Origin: Erythrobacter sp.
Lineage (GTDB): Bacteria > Pseudomonadota > Alphaproteobacteria > Sphingomonadales > Sphingomonadaceae
Assembly: GCA_002695185.1 (NCBI GenBank)
Contig: NZOF01000101.1
Coordinates: 1 to 31,643 of the forward strand
Reading direction: 5' to 3'
DNA length: 31,643 bases
Part shown: positions 31,543 to 31,643 of the stretch, in pieces
How positions within the stretch are numbered: position 1 is the first letter of the stretch
How the letters are laid out: every line of letters starts with the position of its first letter
Made by a program: the position numbers and the translations under genes
The notes under the pieces: model-generated
Database searches by the model: none
What the model was told of the DNA's origin: nothing
Seen by the model: only the letters and a program-made list of their open reading frames with translations

Positions 31543-31643
31543 TCGGCCCGATGTCGGCCGGCTCCCCTGTTGATGACAAAGGCTGTTCACGCTGGAAACC
31601 CGCATTGCGCGGCGCTCCAGTCTAGGGCATAATCGCCTTGGTC

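Noticed and set aside
1..31643. CRISPR arrays, rRNA genes and riboswitches
   Set aside because: No regularly spaced repeats, rRNA-like sequence or recognisable aptamer was seen on either strand.

Overview
The window is high-GC DNA that looks like an alphaproteobacterium of the Sphingomonadales (Sphingobium/Novosphingobium type). The basis is the gene mix: a TonB-dependent receptor whose TonB box reads DIVVTAQKR, divergent from a dense acyl-CoA/aromatic catabolic cluster, with ATGA-overlapped genes and an accessory 2-oxoacid dehydrogenase. The assignment is by recognition, not by a search.

Layout, left to right. (1) 1-100 is the last codons of an IS5-family transposase. (2) 219-6030 is a minus-strand catabolic operon: fumarylacetoacetate-hydrolase-fold enzyme, FAD aromatic monooxygenase, SnoaL-like protein, HSD10-like dehydrogenase, enoyl-CoA hydratase/isomerase, thiolase. 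(3) 6031-6322 is a divergent control region with a 20-bp near-palindrome and a spaced direct repeat. (4) 6323-15028 is the plus-strand arm: TonB-dependent receptor, BKACE-type beta-keto acid cleavage enzyme, ACAD10/11-type acyl-CoA dehydrogenase overlapping an APH-fold kinase, MDR reductase, SDR and tandem EthD protein. Together these suggest uptake of a hydrophobic substrate, hydroxylation and C-C hydrolysis, then beta-oxidation-like steps that may include removal of a 4-hydroxyl group by phosphorylation. No regulator and no ring-cleavage dioxygenase lie in the window. (5) 15401-19028 encodes an AceE-like single-chain E1 and a lipoyl E2 without E3. (6) 19259-24931 is a redox/export block: MFS transporter, divergent pirin, two quinone-oxidoreductase-like MDRs and a CPBP membrane protease.

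(7) 24956-31542 is the right end of an integrated element. A minus-strand tyrosine recombinase and an overlapping excisionase-like gene lie just inside a 53-bp 3' fragment of tRNA-Leu(CAA), which reads as an attachment site. Downstream of them is the most interesting part: five tightly joined minus-strand genes in the order HigB/RelE-like toxin, XRE antitoxin/regulator, SIR2-domain protein, small 'middle' protein, SMC-like ABC ATPase. All four junctions are a 1-nt gap or an overlapping stop/start. I read this as an ABC-three-component-type conflict (probably anti-phage) system with a SIR2 NADase-like effector, joined to a toxin-antitoxin pair that may regulate or guard it.

Functions are inferred from motifs read by eye. 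The catabolic substrate, the left boundary of the element and the activity of the defence operon cannot be settled from sequence alone.
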